Of a DNA stretch of 64,000 bases, positions 55,251 through 64,000 are shown in pieces. The notes beneath the pieces were generated by a model. The model searched no databases and was not told where the DNA came from. It was given only the letters and a program-made list of their open reading frames with translations. The DNA is from Symbiodinium microadriaticum (Eukaryota > Sar > Dinophyceae > Suessiales > Symbiodiniaceae), in the NCBI GenBank assembly GCA_001939145.1, contig LSRX01000183.1, positions 554,582-618,581 on the forward strand, in the 5' to 3' direction. The translations under genes were made by a program, and so were the position numbers. Numbering within the stretch: position 1 is the stretch's first letter; every line of letters starts with the position of its first letter.

Positions 55251-55469
55251 TTATATCCTGAGGATTCGTTCGTGCAAAGCCCGAAAATAGTTCGTAATCA
55301 TGAAACGCATACTACAACATAAAACCAACCTGTTCTCTAGAAGCAGTTCGCCACAGCGGTCACAGCCAGGAGGCTGCACGGCGGGAAGCTTGCACGGCTT
55401 TGGCTGACCTCGGGCGGGATAAGGGTCTCGTTCAATGAACGCCCTCAGCTTGAAACTGCAAACCCGCAA
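55251..55469 (-). CDS. Possible cysteine-rich exon
   Basis: A 72-codon minus frame (…RGQPKPCKLPAVQPPGCDRC GELLLENRLVLCC…). Five cysteines in about 30 residues. Possibly related to the module, but without its GYxPS signature. Confidence 0.35.
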   Translation of the reverse strand: MRVCSFKLRAFIERDPYPARGQPKPCKLPAVQPPGCDRCGELLLENRLVLCCSMRFMITNYFRALHERILRI

Positions 55470-55989
55470 CCATTCTCGACAGCCGCGGAACCTATGAGTT
55501 GGGGAGAACTCCTACGGAATTAACAGTAAAATGAAAGCCTCAATATTTCAGAATGGCCTTCCTCAGCGTGCCTTATCATATTTAGACTCTGAGGATGCGC
55601 AAAAGCCTGTTCTGATCATTAACTCGTGCCACTACAAGGGACAAAAACAGGGCCAGGCTTAACTGGCAGTCATGTTTCGGACTTCGAGGGTGGAGAGGCT
55701 GTGAAGTCCCGATCTATAGGAAAAATCAGATGCAAACAAGCCACAGACGGTCAGTGCTATACTGCTCGGCGGCAGAACGTGAGGCCCTGAACACTACATG
55801 TCAAATCACTGTCACAGCCACCGCAAAGGCCTGAAAACGGTCTAGGGTTTAGGGGTTAAAGATTAGGTCCCAACACTTTCCCTCATTCAACCTTTACAAA
55901 GCCAGGAAGCAAAGGAAGGTTGACGGCGAAAAGATGCCGGCGTAGCAACTCAGACGGCCTTAGTTGCAATTTAGAGGTTCATCACTGAC

Positions 55990-56150
55990 GGTTTTAACCC
56001 TAAGCCCTAAACTCTAAACCCTGAAGCCTTAAGTTGGATATCTTCAACCCTAAACCCTAAACCCCAAATCCCAAACCCAAAACCCTGAACCTTAAACCCT
56101 GGACCCCAAACCCTAAACCCCAAAAGCTAAACCTTTAAATTGGGTACGGG
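55990..56150. repeat. CCCTAAA-type block
   Basis: Degenerate CCCTAAACCCTAAACCCCAAATCCC sequence. Confidence 0.85.
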
Positions 56151-56211
56151 GCTCGGGAGTCGCAGCCGGAAGGGTTCCAGGTTCAGGCTCCAGGGGCTGC
56201 AGAAACTACTG

Positions 56212-56375
56212 CTGATGATATAAACCTTGCAGTATTTCTTAAGGACCCTGAACCACGAGGATTAGGGTTTAGGGTTTTTCCCTCCCACTTAGGGTTTAGG
56301 GTTGTAGGGTTTAGGGTTTAGGGGATTATGTTAAATATTCCTCATCATAGGTAATGCAGGATTTATTGCATCAGC
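56212..56375. mobile_element. Foldback element B4 split by a telomere-like insert
   Basis: Arms GCTGATGATATAAACCTTGC and GCAGGATTTATTGCATCAGC define a B-family copy in B2 orientation. Its interior matches B2 up to GGATTA, then has an extra 64 bp of TTTAGGG-like sequence (56265-56328), then repeats GGATTA and resumes the B2 interior. The simplest reading is an insertion with a 6-bp duplication. Confidence 0.85.
56265..56328. repeat. TTTAGGG block inserted in B4
   Basis: GGGTTTAGGGTTTTTCCCTC…TTAGGGTTTAGGG, flanked by GGATTA at 56259-56264 and 56323-56328. Confidence 0.85.
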
Positions 56376-56626
56376 CGTAGCAGCAGGCCACCCGCATTCG
56401 CAATGTCCAAGGAGGACGCAGCTCTAAACAAAGGCAAGGCAGCAGCAATAGATGTAAACACGTTCATGCGATCTCTGCTTGAGTTACTTGTAGAATCTAG
56501 TCTCAGCATTCTTGCTACGTTGCTTTCGCTCAATTCGTGTCTCAAGAAGATCGGTTGAGTGCTAATTCGCATCTGCAGTACGAGTTTCACTAACGGTGCC
56601 GTGATTAGCCATTCCGCCGCTGCTTG
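56363..56626 (-). CDS. Likely exon, helical segment of unknown protein
   Basis: An 87-codon open stretch from after TGA (56627-56629) to TAA at 56363, so the stop lies in the right arm of B4. It reads AAEWLITAPLVKLVLQMRIS…RHELSESNVARMLRLD…MNVFTSIAAALPLFRAASSL, balanced and helical. One of the most convincing single exons here. No family recognised; a helical-repeat or armadillo-like fold would be a guess. Confidence 0.52.
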   Translation of the reverse strand, partial: QAAAEWLITAPLVKLVLQMRISTQPIFLRHELSESNVARMLRLDSTSNSSRDRMNVFTSIAAALPLFRAASSLDIANAGGLLLRLMQ

Positions 56627-56819
56627 TCATGCGAACACCGCAGTCCTGTGACCATGGACGGAGTACTAGCGACTTGCAGTATCATTTCCACAAGGCAGCT
56701 TCATAGAACTGGAGTCTCAAACCCCTTAAAACCCAAAAACTGCAATCCCTGAAATCCCGAACCCCTAAAGCCCCAAAACATGTAGACCCAGGCCTGGGCC
56801 CCTTCAGCAGGCCCCCCAT

Positions 56820-56880
56820 CTTAAGGGGTTTAGGGCTTTGGGTTTAGGGTGTAGGGCTTAGGGTTTCGAGTTTAGGGAAT
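56820..56880. repeat. TTTAGGG-type block
   Basis: GGGTTTAGGGCTTTGGGTTTAGGG-like sequence. Confidence 0.85.
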
Positions 56881-57604
56881 AACTTGCAATATCATTCCCT
56901 AAAACCTCCTCTTATTTGACCAAAGCCTATTGTTTAAGCCGCTGGCTGAGTAGGGGCATGACCCTGCCACGTGAACTCCGGGGCTTACAACCGAATCCGC
57001 ATTGGATGCACAATTAAAAAATCCAAGCCCTACGTTCTACATCTTCAGCCCTGGTGTAGGCGCGTGAATAACTACGAACACTTTTCCGCAGAGGGTCCTG
57101 ATTATAGAAAACCCTTTTCAGCATGGGCTTGGATTGTGTGCCAGCAAAACCCTAAACCCTAAACCCTCTCAAAGCCACTGTTCTGATCATCCAGGCCCAA
57201 AAATTAGCCCTCTTATGTATCCCCAAAGCAGCACATGAAGGTGCTGAGAATTCTACCCTTATATAAACAGCCACAAAGGTACATAAGGGGCCCCGAAGTT
57301 CTCCCAGCCCATGCTACATCCTGAAACCTGAGGCTCAAAGGATTCCTGTCCTGTTCCTGCCTGCTTGCAGCTTTAGGGTTTAAGGGTTTCGGATTTAGGG
57401 TTTAGGGTGCGAGGTCTCTGGAAACTGAGACTACTAGAAACTCTGGGTCTGTATTGGGGTTCTTAAGATGAACCCGAATATACAGGGATTATAGGGCCAG
57501 GGTTTCTTAGTCAGGTTCCTACATTACGTTATTCGAGGGTGGCTGTAGCAGAGGTTTCCACTATTCAGGGTCTATGTTAGGGTTGAGGGTTCACGGCTGA
57601 GGGT

Positions 57605-57805
57605 TTAGTGTTTATGGGGTCCCTTGTTGATTTCCCTAATTTCAGCAAAGCCGCGCACGGAAGGCGCGTAGCCGTCTTGGCACCGTGCCTCACCTGAGCT
57701 CTCCCCAGAGAGCCCCACACACTCTTTCTTATTCGCGGGCTGTAGACACCAGCAAAAACAAGGAGCAGCTAGCCGGTGTAGAAAAAACAAAACAAAGGCC
57801 TGCAT
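57605..57805 (-). CDS. Exon with sushi-like module (C..GYAPS)
   Basis: A 66-codon minus frame with a CVGLSGESSGEARCQDGYAP SV core. It matches …SG…C..GYxPSV of the module. After GFAEI the frame passes into telomere-like DNA, so the exon likely ends near 57640. Confidence 0.52.
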   Translation of the reverse strand: MQAFVLFFLHRLAAPCFCWCLQPANKKECVGLSGESSGEARCQDGYAPSVRGFAEIREINKGPHKH

Positions 57806-57897
57806 GCCTTCAGAGTCGACATCCTGTGGCGGCTAGGCCATCTCTGAAACCTGAAAGGACTCAGAAATACTAAACTCTGACCTACGAGGCTTGGGGA

Positions 57898-58080
57898 TTA
57901 CGCGTTAAAGGATCCGAGTAGACCTGAAACCCTCTGAGAACCCTGAATGCTATCAAACAGGGCCCAAGTGGCAGTTGCTGCCAGACTCGATGCGGCTGCC
58001 TCTGCCATCTCCGCAGCCCGTTCCAAAGGCCCGATCGATGGGCTCCATGCGGCAGGGGTCCGGTCGGCATTCCTGGGATT
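57898..58080 (-). CDS. Likely exon, alanine-rich helix
   Basis: The last 60 codons of a longer open frame read SPSIGPLERAAEMAEAAASS LAATATWALFDS…, an alanine-rich amphipathic-looking helix. Upstream of about 58080 the frame reads telomere-like DNA. Unknown family. Confidence 0.4.
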   Translation of the reverse strand, partial: NPRNADRTPAAWSPSIGPLERAAEMAEAAASSLAATATWALFDSIQGSQRVSGLLGSFNA

Positions 58081-58539
58081 GGGCTTTAGGGCTTTAGGGC
58101 TGTAGGGGTTTTTAGGGTTGTTACAGTGAGAGCTTGAGGCTTGGGTGGTAGGGCTGTGGGTTTCAACTTTGAGCTTTTCGGGTGTCGGGTGTGAAAGGCT
58201 AGTGGAATATCTAGGTCTAGGTAGAACGGCAACATCATCATCGAACCTGAAAATGGGTTCAGGTTGGACACAATGAGTTTCGATGCACACATATAAGCCT
58301 ACACCTGCAACACCAATGGACAACATTGAAAACAAGTCCAAGATGCTCCATCCATAAGCCCTGAAACCCCGAACCGACTACGCTTGAAAGCATGGCAAAG
58401 ATACACCCGAAGCCGTGTTCTAATCCGACAGGCCACTGCAACATTCAAACTCTTCAAATCCTAAGCCCCCCATACGTCCTAATCCTACAAGCGCCCCAAC
58501 CCGGATAAGCCTTCCAAGACCCTTCTGGTGCTCTTATAC

Positions 58540-58625
58540 AACCCATTTCAAAGCCGTCTAGAACCCCTATAGAACTCCTATAGAACCCTCGTCAAACCTC
58601 TCTATAGAACCCTTGTAGAATTCGT
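58540..58625. repeat. Tandem-like TAGAACCC(C/T)TA words
   Basis: CTAGAACCCCTATAGAACTCCTATAGAACCC and following variants at 14-20 bp spacing. Confidence 0.75.
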
Positions 58626-59086
58626 CTTGACTCCCGGTTGAACACAGAAGTAAAACCCTCCGCAACAGGTCACCCACGTCGGAGGCGTGAGCTTCGAGGC
58701 CGCGCATGTCAGGCCGGTCTCAGAAGGGCTGAACCCCGTCCTGGTTTGGGCAGAGGGCCGGGCTGAGATTATCGGATTTTAAGGTTGCCTCTCTTAAGGT
58801 TGAGACAGATTGTTGACGACTCTGCATACAGGTTCCCATAAGGTAGAGGCCTTAATAATTGCAATAGGGACTTCAATAGGCTTGAACCGACTGCTAGCGA
58901 AACCAGAAGTGGACTTTATACCTGATGTGAGCATGGGACGACGAATACTGCATCCTATCTGAACTCCGAGCAGCCTACGAACTAAACACCAGCTCTTCAA
59001 CAAACCCGTTCCGGTGTTGGAACATGGTATACCATGCACACGGTCATGCAGAGGTAAAGGCGAAATCCCGACAAACCTTACACCAC

Positions 59087-59257
59087 CTACCGAACTGCAG
59101 GGGACAGGGTCTTGCAAACGGGCGCGCAGGTGGTGCCAGCAGCCACAGTCTTGCCACGAATGCCCCTGCAGCCACTGGCCTCCCTGTTGGCCTCGGAGAA
59201 GGGGTTGTTGAAGAAAACATAGGGGTTGGAATAATAAGTACAACAGTGTTCCCTTAC
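59087..59257 (-). CDS. Exon with cysteine module, middle part
   Basis: A 56-codon open stretch after TAA (59258-59260), no ATG needed, ending at TAG 59087-59089 with a GTAGGTGG donor. It reads NPFSEANREASGCRGIRGKT followed by VAAGTTCAPVCKTLSPAV, fitting C..G..…AGTTC.P.C of the module. The ATG-based minus frame here (58794-59285) is a different phase and less convincing. Confidence 0.55.
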   Translation of the reverse strand, partial: VREHCCTYYSNPYVFFNNPFSEANREASGCRGIRGKTVAAGTTCAPVCKTLSPAVR

Positions 59258-59717
59258 TTATGCTCCCTACATTACTAAGTACCATGGTACAAGATACTCA
59301 AAATCCCTGGTCTGAAGTGTGAAAGGCCCGTGAATATGTTTAAGCACCGAAGTAACTGCCCTGAACCCAACTGCACATCTGGCTGCCACATCCGGGATCA
59401 CACAGGGCTCCGGGTTGCAAGAGAACGAAGCTGGTGCCAGCTTGCCTGAGACAGCGAAGGCCAAGATGCCCACTTCCCAGTACCCGTCTAACTAAATTCC
59501 TACAAAAATCCAAAACCTCAGATCCTAAACCCCAAAAGCGAAAAAAGAAAACCAAACCCCAAACCCTAAACCCACAGTCTGCCGATATAGAAACCCTCGA
59601 GACCTTTTGTCAATCGCCCCTGGTAACTTCCAAGACGCCCATGCTGCAGGCCAGCGAGGCGACTGAGGGCCGATACCCCTCGGCGCACTGCGTGGTGCCT
59701 TCGAATGGGGTGTGAAG

Positions 59718-59885
59718 CTTGGGGGTTTGGGGTTTAGGGTTTTAGGGTTTTGGGTTTAGGGTTTTAGGGTTTAGGGGGTTTGGGGTTTGGGGTTTAGGGT
59801 TTAGGGGGTTTGGGGGTTTGGGGTGCTGGGGTTTGGGATGATGAGCGGTTGGGTTCAGGGTGTAGGCTTTGGGGTTTGGGGTCGT
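59718..59885. repeat. TTTAGGG/TTTTAGGG/TTTGGGG block
   Basis: A long G-rich block mixing TTTAGGG with TTTTAGGG and TTTGGGG variants. Confidence 0.9.
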
Positions 59886-59970
59886 TGCAGTTAGGGCTTA
59901 TAGGCCGTATAGGTTTTGGGGGTTCTACAAGGATTCTATGAAGGCTGCATAATGGTCATAAGGACTCCAT

Positions 59971-60345
59971 GTGAGCTTCATATTTTGTGATGTCTTATGT
60001 GGGTTTGTGACCAAGGGCTTTGGGGCTTCGGGTTTTAGGCTACCTAAACTATCAATGGGTTGCTGCATCAATGGCACACTGCAAAAGCACCATATATCAA
60101 CACGGTGTTGGAGCATATGTTACTATTCTACTGAGGACACCGACATTGGCTCAGACAAATGCTTAGCTAGTGAAGCGCTTTCACAAGCGATTGGATTCTG
60201 CAATATAAATCTGCGAGATCCTTTGGGGACATGTGCCACTCCTGACCAGCGGAGCCACTCAATTTTTTTAAGTCGCAGACAGAAACAGAAAGCCTCGACC
60301 CAGCCCGAAAGTCGAAATCCGCAAGCCTACGTCATAGCCGCATGA
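59971..60345 (+). CDS. Possible + strand exon
   Basis: A 124-codon frame whose latter two thirds are protein-like (…YYSTEDTDIGSDKCLASEAL…GFCNINLRDPLGTC…). The first third includes TTTGGGG-like sequence. On the opposite strand relative to the module exons. Confidence 0.35.
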   Translation: MSFIFCDVLCGFVTKGFGASGFRLPKLSMGCCINGTLQKHHISTRCWSICYYSTEDTDIGSDKCLASEALSQAIGFCNINLRDPLGTCATPDQRSHSIFLSRRQKQKASTQPESRNPQAYVIAA

Positions 60346-60602
60346 TGCAGACCCCTCAATGAATGAAGAGCCCTAACGGCCCGAGCCCACTTTCCGGGTT
60401 TTTGGCTTTGAAGCTCGTGCACCCGAAAGGCATTAAGCCTCAACCCAATGTAAAGCAGCATCTCTATTCCTCGCCTAAGTTCATAAGACAATTTTGACTG
60501 TGACCTCATGTTTATAAACCTTAGATAATAAAACCCTTCCAGCCCCAGTACTTCAAACAAAACCATGCGTACTATTGATGAATACCAAAGCCTGTTGAAC
60601 AT
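60327..60602 (-). CDS. Likely exon, unknown protein
   Basis: A 91-codon minus frame, protein-like throughout (…MVLFEVLGLEGFYYLRFINM…LSYELRRGIEMLLYIGLRLN…). No telomere words inside. Unknown family. Confidence 0.4.
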   Translation of the reverse strand: MFNRLWYSSIVRMVLFEVLGLEGFYYLRFINMRSQSKLSYELRRGIEMLLYIGLRLNAFRVHELQSQKPGKWARAVRALHSLRGLHHAAMT

Positions 60603-60796
60603 CAGTCAGGAACGCACACTAATCCCCGGCTACATAGTAACCTTTCGGAGTCCTTAAGCATACCCTGCACTGAACCCTATTCTCACTCTTACGGCCCCTG
60701 TTTTTTGCAAGAGCTTTTGGCCCCTTCTTCGCTAAGGTCGAAGGGCAGAGGTTGCCGGCTTCCACTTTCTCCCCCTCCTCCAGAAAGGGATTTTGT

Positions 60797-60935
60797 GTTT
60801 ACAGAATTCAGGGTTTTTTTTGGATCTCGGGTTTACAGAATTTAGGGGTTATATAGGGTCTCGGGTTTACAGAACTGATGGTTTTATAGGGTTTCGGAAA
60901 TACAGAAGTGAAGGTTTTACAGGGGTTTAGGACTT
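60797..60935. repeat. 34-bp tandem repeat, about four copies
   Basis: GTTTACAGAATTCAGGG-type units begin at 60797, 60831, 60865 and about 60899, each followed by GG(T/G)TTxxTxxGGxTCTCGG. Confidence 0.8.
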
Positions 60936-61207
60936 ATAGGAGTCTCAAGACTTACGGGTTCAGGGGCTGGGGTTGATAAGCAAAGCGAGACCCTTTATGA
61001 TGCTTCATCTGTAGGACCGTATGATGAGCCTGCGTTACGTTCTAGAGGGGCCCGGGTTATCATGAACATCCATAAACCAAGGCTTATAAGGGCTCTGGAT
61101 TCTTACCGAAACGAAGGCATCTTTCCCGAAGTATGGGGGTGCTGGAGTCTCCTGCGGTCTCCAGTTGGGGTCAGCCCCAAGGCCTCAAAGTTTGGCAGGT
61201 CTCACAT

Positions 61208-61314
61208 ATGGGTGGTTCTCTAAATTATGGTCCCCTTTTAGGTTTCCAATATATAGTACGGCACTCTGACAAAAAAGGACCCCAAAAGGGAGCCTCGTTT
61301 AGAAAACTACCCAT
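61208..61314. mobile_element. Foldback element C1
   Basis: ATGGGTGGTTCTCTAAATTA…GGTCCCCTTTT and AAAAGGGAGCCTCGTTTAGA…ACTACCCAT are about 80% matched inverted arms of about 31 bp. Confidence 0.75.
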
Positions 61315-61459
61315 GAACTGGAAAAAGGGGCTTGGACCTACGGTGGAGCTGCAAGGGCAGCGACGGCGAGTCTTCGCTGGTCTTGGTTGTCAGATGCTGT
61401 AGGGTTTCCGGGCTCCGGATCTTGACTGCAGAACCATCGCTTGGGTTAATAAACGGCAA

Positions 61460-61669
61460 GTGCAGAGATCGGGGGCATTATTAGTCCTTGGACCACTAAA
61501 AGATGACATGACGCGTCGGAGTTGCGCGCGCAGGCGCATGACTGCCCCGGATGAGCCAATCATTGTGCTTGCCCATCTTCTACTAAGCTTACAAGGACCG
61601 TGCTTTCTGAATAAGGGCCCTGAGGATGGGCTACAAGACGATGTGTGCAAAAGCCTGTGTCCAACCTGA
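61460..61669 (+). CDS. Possible exon; both strands open
   Basis: The + frame reads …LLVLGPLKDDMTRRSCARRR…DEPIIVLAHLLLSLQG…. The minus frame 61650-61390 overlaps it. Undecided. Confidence 0.3.
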   Translation: MQRSGALLVLGPLKDDMTRRSCARRRMTAPDEPIIVLAHLLLSLQGPCFLNKGPEDGLQDDVCKSLCPT

Positions 61670-61965
61670 AGAAGACCCCATTACCCCTGGCCAAACCCCA
61701 CTTCAACAAAGCCGTTGCTCAAAACTTATAGGACCTTCTAAACCCGAGAAGGTATGTCAAGTTTGCCTGCAGCTTAAAGCCCTACTCTTGGCCTGCAAAC
61801 GTCGCGGGTAGTGAAGCGAGGAATTGGCGGCTTTTGGGAACTAAGCCTTCTCCCCGATGGCCCAGAAACCATTTTTGCAACTGGTACTACAGTATAAAAG
61901 AAATGACATCTCTGGTTTCCAAAAAGAACGACCAAATATAACGGCGACAAATTTGGAGTTCAAGG

Positions 61966-62196
61966 TCAGGCATTGGAGAAAGAAGTTCGGACAAGGGTCT
62001 GAGTTCGTAGCTCCGCACTAAAGGCTGAAAGCTCCAAGCATAAGCCGTGCAAACTTCGGTCCTTGCAGTGGTTCGGGGCCGCGTGCGTAATGCCGGAAGG
62101 TGCTTGACAGGCATCTTCGATGCCTTGAAAGGACCCTTTTGGACTCGTCAAGCTAGTAAGCGTAGTAATCCCAAGAATAAAAATGACTGCCCTCAA
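61966..62196 (-). CDS. Exon with first half of cysteine module
   Basis: A 76-codon minus frame: a hydrophobic lead (AVIFILGITTLTSL), then FQGIEDACQAPSGITHAAPN HCKDRSLHGLC. It matches C.APxGI..A…C…G..C, as at 43.1 kb. A second minus frame (62114-61887) is open too, but less characteristic. Confidence 0.52.
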   Translation of the reverse strand: MRAVIFILGITTLTSLTSPKGSFQGIEDACQAPSGITHAAPNHCKDRSLHGLCLELSAFSAELRTQTLVRTSFSNA

Positions 62197-62355
62197 CGCA
62201 AACGATAACCACGAATTATAATTAATATATACCCCGACAGAGCCCCAAAAAAGTCATCCCAGGAGGCTTGGGCTTTGGAGCGGCATTGGGAGCTCAGGCG
62301 GAGTGCCATTCAATCCAAATTGCTTCCACGTCTTCCAGGGCTTTCTGGATGAGAG

Positions 62356-62649
62356 ATGATGAGAGGAAGTGCAAGGAGCAAAGAAGAGGATCGGTTGCGG
62401 CTGAAGCTTCAACTACAAGCCCTAACTTGTAGGCGCTTGCTGGTGGCGGTGACGAGGCCGAGGGTTTTCGGGCGTCGGGCGTTTTGCGTTGCGTTTTCCG
62501 TTGCAGCTAAGCGTGTTCAGGCCTTTTTTAAGTGGTTTGGGCCTGTCGGGTTGCTGAGGCAGCCGCCTCTATCACAAGACGCCGGAAATCCCGGGGACCA
62601 AGAGCTCGAAGCCTCAAATCCAAGAAACCTTCACCCCACAAGGCCCTGA
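62356..62649 (+). CDS. Possible + exon
   Basis: A 97-codon frame with charged then hydrophobic/basic content (SKEEDRLRLKLQLQALTCRR…). Unknown family. Confidence 0.3.
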   Translation: MMRGSARSKEEDRLRLKLQLQALTCRRLLVAVTRPRVFGRRAFCVAFSVAAKRVQAFFKWFGPVGLLRQPPLSQDAGNPGDQELEASNPRNLHPTRP

Positions 62650-62842
62650 AATACTCCTGGCCGGACGACCTGAACAGTTGAAGGCTTTGCTAATCTTCCA
62701 TGAATGATGCCAAAAGTATAAGGATCTCGAAAACGACGAAGGATATGAGAGCTTGAAGGTGGGGCAGTTGAGAACTCGGCACACTGCCGGACCCCCAAGA
62801 CCCGTAACCAGCAACCCGGTCTTGAGTTTAAGGTTTAGGGCC

Positions 62843-63358
62843 TTATAGGGTTTTGGGGAAGCCGAAGCGGCATGTCCAAAATGTCGGCGTCATGACAGCG
62901 GCGTTGCACTTCCTCAACTTCTTGCTCTCAAGCTCTCGGGTCTCGTGTTTTCTCCACCTAGCGCTACACCTCGGAAGCGTCCTCACAAAACCCCGAGTAC
63001 ACCGAGAGACCTCGAACTCAAAGATAACATGTAACGTCGACCCCGTGTTAGATACTAAGCTCCCGATCGGAATTGCGGGCTTTCTAACGCCGGGATTGCA
63101 TTTAGTCTGTAAAGAGCATTTACGAATGGGAGACCAACAGAAGAACATCCCAATAAGGAAGTAATGACAAGGTCTCCCTTTTTGATGTAATCTTTTGGGT
63201 GGTTGAAACCGAAGCCAAAAGGGACCCACAGGGAGACCTAGAAAACAACACGTAACGAGGGGCTGCTCGGGCACGGAGGGCGTGTAGCCTTCGATGCATT
63301 GAGTGCGGCAGGCGGCCTTGGAAAACATTTGCGAAAGACTCCAAGTGCCCTTCAGGGT
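62843..63358 (-). CDS. Exon with sushi-like module (C…C..GYTPS)
   Basis: Open for 171 codons after a TAA at 63359-63361, one of the longest frames here. It reads KGTWSLSQMFSKAACRTQCI EGYTPSVPEQPLVTC: a GxWxL strand, then C…C..GYTPSV…L.TC, the canonical layout of a sushi-like repeat. Further on, …GPFWLRFQPPK… and a basic cysteine-containing tail follow. It would be the 5'-most module exon of the set in the window. Confidence 0.6.
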   Translation of the reverse strand, partial: TLKGTWSLSQMFSKAACRTQCIEGYTPSVPEQPLVTCCFLGLPVGPFWLRFQPPKRLHQKGRPCHYFLIGMFFCWSPIRKCSLQTKCNPGVRKPAIPIGSLVSNTGSTLHVIFEFEVSRCTRGFVRTLPRCSARWRKHETRELESKKLRKCNAAVMTPTFWTCRFGFPKTL

Positions 63359-63540
63359 TTAGGGTTTGGTGTTTAGTGTTGAGGGTTTAGGTTCCCTCGA
63401 AGCAAGGTGCCATATCAGGATATAGGGCTAAGCATCTAGAACTTTAAGAATGCTTAGGGATGCTTGGGGGTGTAGGTTTTCATCCCAGGTTTACGGAGCA
63501 GTAACCCACCGTAATAACTCTTGGATTTTGCTTTTCTTTC

Positions 63541-63653
63541 AGACTTCAGCAACGCTTCGGACCCTTAGGCACCGGATTTTTTCCGAGAAGTTGATGGAAA
63601 AAGTCTGGGACACAGAGTCAGGGCCTGACCGTAGGGTTTCGGGGCTGACATAG
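63541..63653 (+). CDS. Possible + exon after a polypyrimidine acceptor
   Basis: TTTTGCTTTTCTTTCAG directly precedes a frame reading TSATLRTLRHRIFSEKLMEK VWDTESGPDRRVSG to TAG. The acceptor is among the best in the window. The minus strand carries another candidate just downstream. Confidence 0.4.
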
Positions 63654-63679
63654 TTGATGATTCTGGTTTAGTGCATATC

Positions 63680-63780
63680 TACTAATGTAGGAACCTGATT
63701 AAGAAACCCTCTTAACGGTAACCCCAAACTAGTCTGGTTCATATTAAGCACCCTAATAAAGACTTCCTACATTATTATCT
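63680..63780. mobile_element. Foldback element L
   Basis: ACTAATGTAGGAA and TTCCTACATTATTATCTA form terminal inverted repeats. The interior CTTAACGGTAACCCC echoes the A-family GGTAACCCC. Confidence 0.55.
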
Positions 63781-63997
63781 AACTACAGAGACAGCTACTG
63801 CAGGATTGACCTGGAAGCTGGCACGGTTCTGGGTGCAAAGGTCCCCAGTCGCAGAAGCATCTTGAAAAGTGAATGCGAATAGGAAACAGCGCTATGGCTA
63901 GGAACCTCGAAAACATCGATAATACCAAAGGACCAAGAACAACACAAACCCCAAACCAAGACAACGATGCTGCATATTCATTCAAATTTATAGACAT
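63779..63997 (-). CDS. Possible exon with hydrophobic segment
   Basis: A 72-codon minus frame with a long hydrophobic run (FGVCVVLGPLVLSMFSRFLA…) compatible with a membrane segment, then a cysteine/proline-rich tail whose stop is at the edge of foldback L. Confidence 0.35.
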   Translation of the reverse strand: MSINLNEYAASLSWFGVCVVLGPLVLSMFSRFLAIALFPIRIHFSRCFCDWGPLHPEPCQLPGQSCSSCLCS

Positions 63998-64000
63998 GAT

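Overview
The window reads as nuclear DNA from a eukaryote with sparse, heavily interrupted coding sequence. I infer an alga, most likely a dinoflagellate or a related alveolate. The grounds are: (1) telomere-like TTTAGGG/CCCTAAA heptamers and degenerate derivatives are scattered in both orientations from end to end; (2) no continuous reading frame exceeds about 250 codons, while many 40-170 codon open stretches lack an ATG and border plausible GT...AG splice sites, as small exons would; (3) many short foldback (inverted-repeat) elements and microsatellites are present; (4) several exon-like frames carry a cysteine-rich sushi-like module of a kind I associate from memory with dinoflagellate predicted proteins. 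Chromerids and some green algae share the telomere type and are not excluded. I recognise no rRNA, tRNA, spliced-leader gene, bacterial-type operon or CRISPR array.

Layout. 0-1 kb: a GTA microsatellite and a 17-copy array of a 59-bp palindrome-bearing monomer arranged as 118-bp dimers. 1-16 kb: intergenic or intronic DNA rich in telomere-like words, with scattered exon-like frames (9.7-10.2, 11.1-11.6 minus, 13.7-14.5 minus, 16.5-16.8 minus). 17-18.2 kb: a tandem array of 318-337 bp units flanked on both sides by TATG microsatellites. 18.5-24.6 kb: mostly non-coding. 25-27.2 kb: good minus-strand exon-like frames beside foldbacks. 27.2-33.3 kb: telomere-like blocks and a 210-bp tandem duplication, with few coding hints (27.5 and 29.8 kb). 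33.3-64 kb: many exon-like frames, mainly on the minus strand.

The main coding signal is a set of fragments of one cysteine-rich module on the minus strand near 63.3, 62.1, 59.2, 57.7, 53.8, 53.2, 48.8, 47.8, 44.5, 43.1 and 41.1 kb. They could be exons of one or a few very large modular, probably extracellular or surface proteins with small exons and kilobase-scale introns. I cannot join them into a transcript without RNA data.

The main non-coding signal is a set of about ten foldback families, 70-110 bp each. In one family (six copies) the arms of each copy match each other although they differ between copies. One copy of another family has been split by a telomere-like block flanked by a 6-bp duplication. 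Coding calls rest on frame openness, composition, splice-like borders and the shared module. In several places both strands are open, and I say so.
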